Source of the DNA: a bacterium | GTDB lineage: Bacteria; Bacillota; Clostridia; Oscillospirales; Oscillospiraceae | Direction of reading: 5' to 3' | Length of the DNA: 64,000 bases | Assembly (NCBI GenBank): GCA_019424865.1 | Contig: JAHYYS010000001.1 | Location: forward strand, 20,062-84,061 | Shown: in pieces, positions 62,242 through 64,000 of the stretch | Numbering within the stretch: position 1 is the stretch's first letter | Layout: every line of letters starts with the position of its first letter | The notes under the pieces: generated by a model | The model's input: only the letters and a program-made list of their open reading frames with translations | Databases searched by the model: none | Told to the model about the DNA's origin: nothing | Program-made: the position numbers and the translations under genes

Positions 62242-62517
62242 GGGAATCGAAAAAAGACGGCTGGGGAAAAGCTTGCCTGCCGGGCGGCGCGGAAGCGCCG
62301 CAGAGGTACCGGGACCGGACCGCTGCGGACTGTCTGTATGGGACGACAGCACGGGTATGCAAAACAGGGACATCAGGAGGGAAAAGTACCTCCCGGATGT
62401 CCCTGCTTCTGTTTTGAATGAGATGGGTGAAAAGCCCCTTTTGTCCGCGCGCCGCATGGCCGTGCGGCTCCGCGTTTACCAACAGGCACGGCTGACGCCG
62501 CCCAAAGAAACCGCGAA
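62242..62517. terminator. Gap with a strong hairpin between galM and nitroreductase
   Basis: At about 62359-62415 the arms ACAGGGACATCAGGAGG and CCTCCCGGATGTCCCTG pair, followed by CTTCTGTTTTG. It ends the galM transcript and, in the other direction, the nitroreductase one. No gene was seen in the gap. Confidence 0.65.
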
Positions 62518-63183
62518 TCAGGCCCAGGCAAACCGATCTTTTCCGGCTCCCAGCTCGAAATGGTATTTGGCAATGCCCAGATCGATTTTGGAGTAGAAGC
62601 CCATTCCGGCTGTGGCAGATACCTGGCTGCCGCTCAGGCGGAAACAAAACTTCTGCTGATTCATCGCCGTGGGGGCCAGCAGTGCAGCTTCCACACCGGA
62701 TCGGAACCAGTCGGGCAGCGGCCCGTCGGCCTTGGAGACCTGCTCCACAGACTTGGATTTGTGCGGGATGCCCTGCGTCTGGCCATATCCCAGCGCAATT
62801 ACAATGCAGAGCTTCTCTCCGCTGTTAACGGTAAAGGCGGACTTGATTTTCCGATAGGTCATGGCGACCCAACAGGTGTTCAGGCCCAGCTGCTGCGCCT
62901 TCAGAACCAGGCGCTCCCCATAATAGCCGCACTTCTCGTCCAGGTCGGCCCCCTGCTTCCCAACCATGGCAATATAGTTGGTGACGCCGCTGAATTTCCC
63001 ATAGTGGGCCATGAAGCTGTCAAAAGCCTTTGGCTCGTGGGTGACAAGCTGGATATGCAGTCCGCTCTCCTGATTGCACAGTGCGATCTCGTCCCGCAGC
63101 GCGGAGCAGAGCTCTTCGGGCAGCGGGATATCCTGATACTGGCGGACGCTGTGGCGCGCCGACATTGCTTCCATTAGGTCCAT
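62518..63183 (-). CDS. Nitroreductase family protein
   Basis: 221 residues, FMN-dependent TM1586-type nitroreductase. N-terminus MDLMEAMSARHSVRQYQDIP, then LKAQQLGLNTCWVAMTYRK, VIALGYGQTQG, and EAALLAPTAMNQQKFCFRL (flavin contact). It reduces nitro or quinone compounds; the natural substrate is unknown. It lies downstream of the arsR-type gene on the same strand, so it is probably under its control. Confidence 0.92.
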   Translation of the reverse strand: MDLMEAMSARHSVRQYQDIPLPEELCSALRDEIALCNQESGLHIQLVTHEPKAFDSFMAHYGKFSGVTNYIAMVGKQGADLDEKCGYYGERLVLKAQQLGLNTCWVAMTYRKIKSAFTVNSGEKLCIVIALGYGQTQGIPHKSKSVEQVSKADGPLPDWFRSGVEAALLAPTAMNQQKFCFRLSGSQVSATAGMGFYSKIDLGIAKYHFELGAGKDRFAWA

Positions 63184-63312
63184 AAAAATTCCTCCGTTTC
63201 AATTCGACTGGGAAGACACGGCCTGCCGGGGTTCAACAGGAGTATGCCGTGTCCGGGGATCGGGCGGGCTGTTCCAACGCGGTGCGCCCCATACAGAAAT
63301 ATGCAGCGCGCA

Positions 63313-63672
63313 TTAATCGCTGCATTCGTCCCGATCCGGCAGACGCTCCATAATGGATTTTGCATGGGCAAGCATGTGCAGCAGCTGATCCATGGCGGCG
63401 TCCGCAGCAAAATAATAGTAATTTTTTGTCCCCTCCCTGCGCCGACGCAAAAGACCGGCGGCCTTCAGAATTTGAATGTGGTGGGAGACGGCCGGGCGGG
63501 AGAGATGGGTCTTCTCGGCGATGGTCCCGACGCGGACCCCGCCGCACTGTCCCATGCGCATCAGCTCCAGAATCAGATGCTGGCGGTTCTCGTCGCCGAG
63601 GGCGAGCAGGATCTGCCGGCAGCTGCTGAACTCCTCGGCAAGCCGGGCGATATCATCCTGATGGTCTGACAT
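63313..63672 (-). CDS. ArsR family transcriptional regulator
   Basis: 119 residues, winged helix: LLALGDENRQHLILELMRMG, VRVGTIAEKTHLSRPAVSHH, IQILKAAGLLRRRREGTKNY, YYFAADA. The DNA-recognition helix is clear. No ArsR-type CxCxxC metal site is present, so it may sense something other than metal, such as redox state. Start ATG at 63672 behind GGAGG. Likely a repressor of itself and the nitroreductase 130 bases downstream. Confidence 0.92.
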   Translation of the reverse strand: MSDHQDDIARLAEEFSSCRQILLALGDENRQHLILELMRMGQCGGVRVGTIAEKTHLSRPAVSHHIQILKAAGLLRRRREGTKNYYYFAADAAMDQLLHMLAHAKSIMERLPDRDECSD

Positions 63673-63703
63673 AGACACCCCTCCGGAATGGTTTATTTGC
63701 TTG

Positions 63704-63723
63704 AACTATTATACCATATAGTT
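63704..63723 (-). promoter_or_regulatory. Palindromic operator over the -10 box of the arsR-type gene
   Basis: AACTAT at 63704-63709 and ATAGTT at 63718-63723 are inverted; the minus-strand -10 TATAAT (63713-63708) lies between/within them. This fits autorepression by the ArsR-type protein. The -35 box is not clear. Confidence 0.55.
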
Positions 63724-64000
63724 TGGCCCCCGCCACATTGAGAAAGAAAATCAAGACGGTTCAAAACCGTCTCAACCCTGCTGACTCTCGATAAATATAT
63801 TTCTAAGGCTTGATTTCTGAAGTGATTTTTGGTATGCTTATAAACGCCCCGCACTGCCATGACACAGTGGCGGCGCATGAAAGCGGCTGCGGCGGAGCGG
63901 AGTGCAAACCGCTGCGGCGCGGGAAACGGGGCAAACGGTCCAATTTTATATGCAGCGGTATCGAAGTGGTCATAACGGGGCTGACTCGAAATCATGTTTC
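63724..64000. other. Window end, no gene identified
   Basis: About 277 bases of lower-GC then GC-rich sequence. It has a small hairpin AGACGGTT/AACCGTCT near 63753-63771 and a minus-strand open frame that shows no known family. Nothing was annotated with confidence. Confidence 0.5.

Noticed and set aside
63750..63775. GACGGTTCAAAACCGTC resembles a tRNA T-arm
   Set aside because: No matching acceptor, D or anticodon arm upstream within 90 bases. It could be a tRNA remnant, but a simple hairpin is enough.
1..64000. CRISPR arrays, rRNA operons, insertion sequences with DDE transposases, conjugation or phage structural genes
   Set aside because: Looked for and not found; the only mobile-element enzyme is the serine recombinase at 20164-21684.

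Overview
The window reads as a high-GC (roughly 60% or more), spore-forming gut Clostridia genome, most like the Flavonifractor / Lawsonibacter / Oscillospiraceae group. The reasons are strong AGGAGG-type ribosome sites, frequent TTG/GTG starts, AddAB instead of RecBCD, a YlmC/YmxH sporulation-type protein, DUF4364, DUF3810, YitT and TmcAL families, SLH and sortase-type surface proteins, and acetate kinase. This placement is inferred from gene content, not from a marker gene.

Layout. 1-1.95 kb: end of a ferredoxin-like gene, a zinc-type macrodomain ADP-ribose hydrolase and a class M sirtuin, in one overlapping operon. 1.97-11.5 kb: one giant SLH surface protein, bounded upstream by a junction where two divergent genes have both lost their 5' halves. 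12.4-16.2 kb: tocopherol-cyclase-like gene, FAD/Rieske oxidoreductase, and a von Willebrand A protein. 16.4-18.6 kb: a lower-GC two-gene operon (DUF6615-like nuclease fused to an MNT nucleotidyltransferase, plus an HTH protein) behind a strong promoter and a leader terminator; a candidate defence module. 18.7-19.7 kb: NimA-like flavoprotein and DUF4364.

20.018-29.088 kb is the most striking region: a 9.07-kb element integrated by a large serine recombinase into a 280-codon cysteine-rich gene ('gene X'). Its attL and attR can be read directly from the sequence. Both share a GA core and have matching inverted arms at the same 14-nt distance. Precise excision would rejoin X in frame, as the skin element does for sigK. 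The cargo is a Cu/Zn SOD-like protein, a small cysteine-rich protein, and an ammonia-lyase-fold/M20 amidohydrolase/sodium symporter operon with a divergent LysR regulator. The lyase lacks the usual Ala-Ser-Gly MIO triad.

30-44.7 kb is housekeeping: iron alcohol dehydrogenase, endonuclease III, glyA, addB...addA with three small genes between them, ylmC, and a membrane glycosyltransferase. 44.8-47.3 kb: a 5'-truncated sortase substrate next to a hairpin-array repeat, then ackA. 47.5-54.5 kb: tmcAL, a DUF3810 protease-like membrane protein, a UvrD-type helicase, YhcH, GNAT and YitT. 54.8-57.2 kb: a polar amino-acid ABC importer. 57.7-59.5 kb: an LTA-synthase-like sulfatase. 59.6-62.2 kb: the remains of a ribose-type ABC operon (rbsC truncated, rbsB, galM). 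62.5-63.7 kb: nitroreductase and ArsR regulator. No rRNA, convincing tRNA or CRISPR array was seen.
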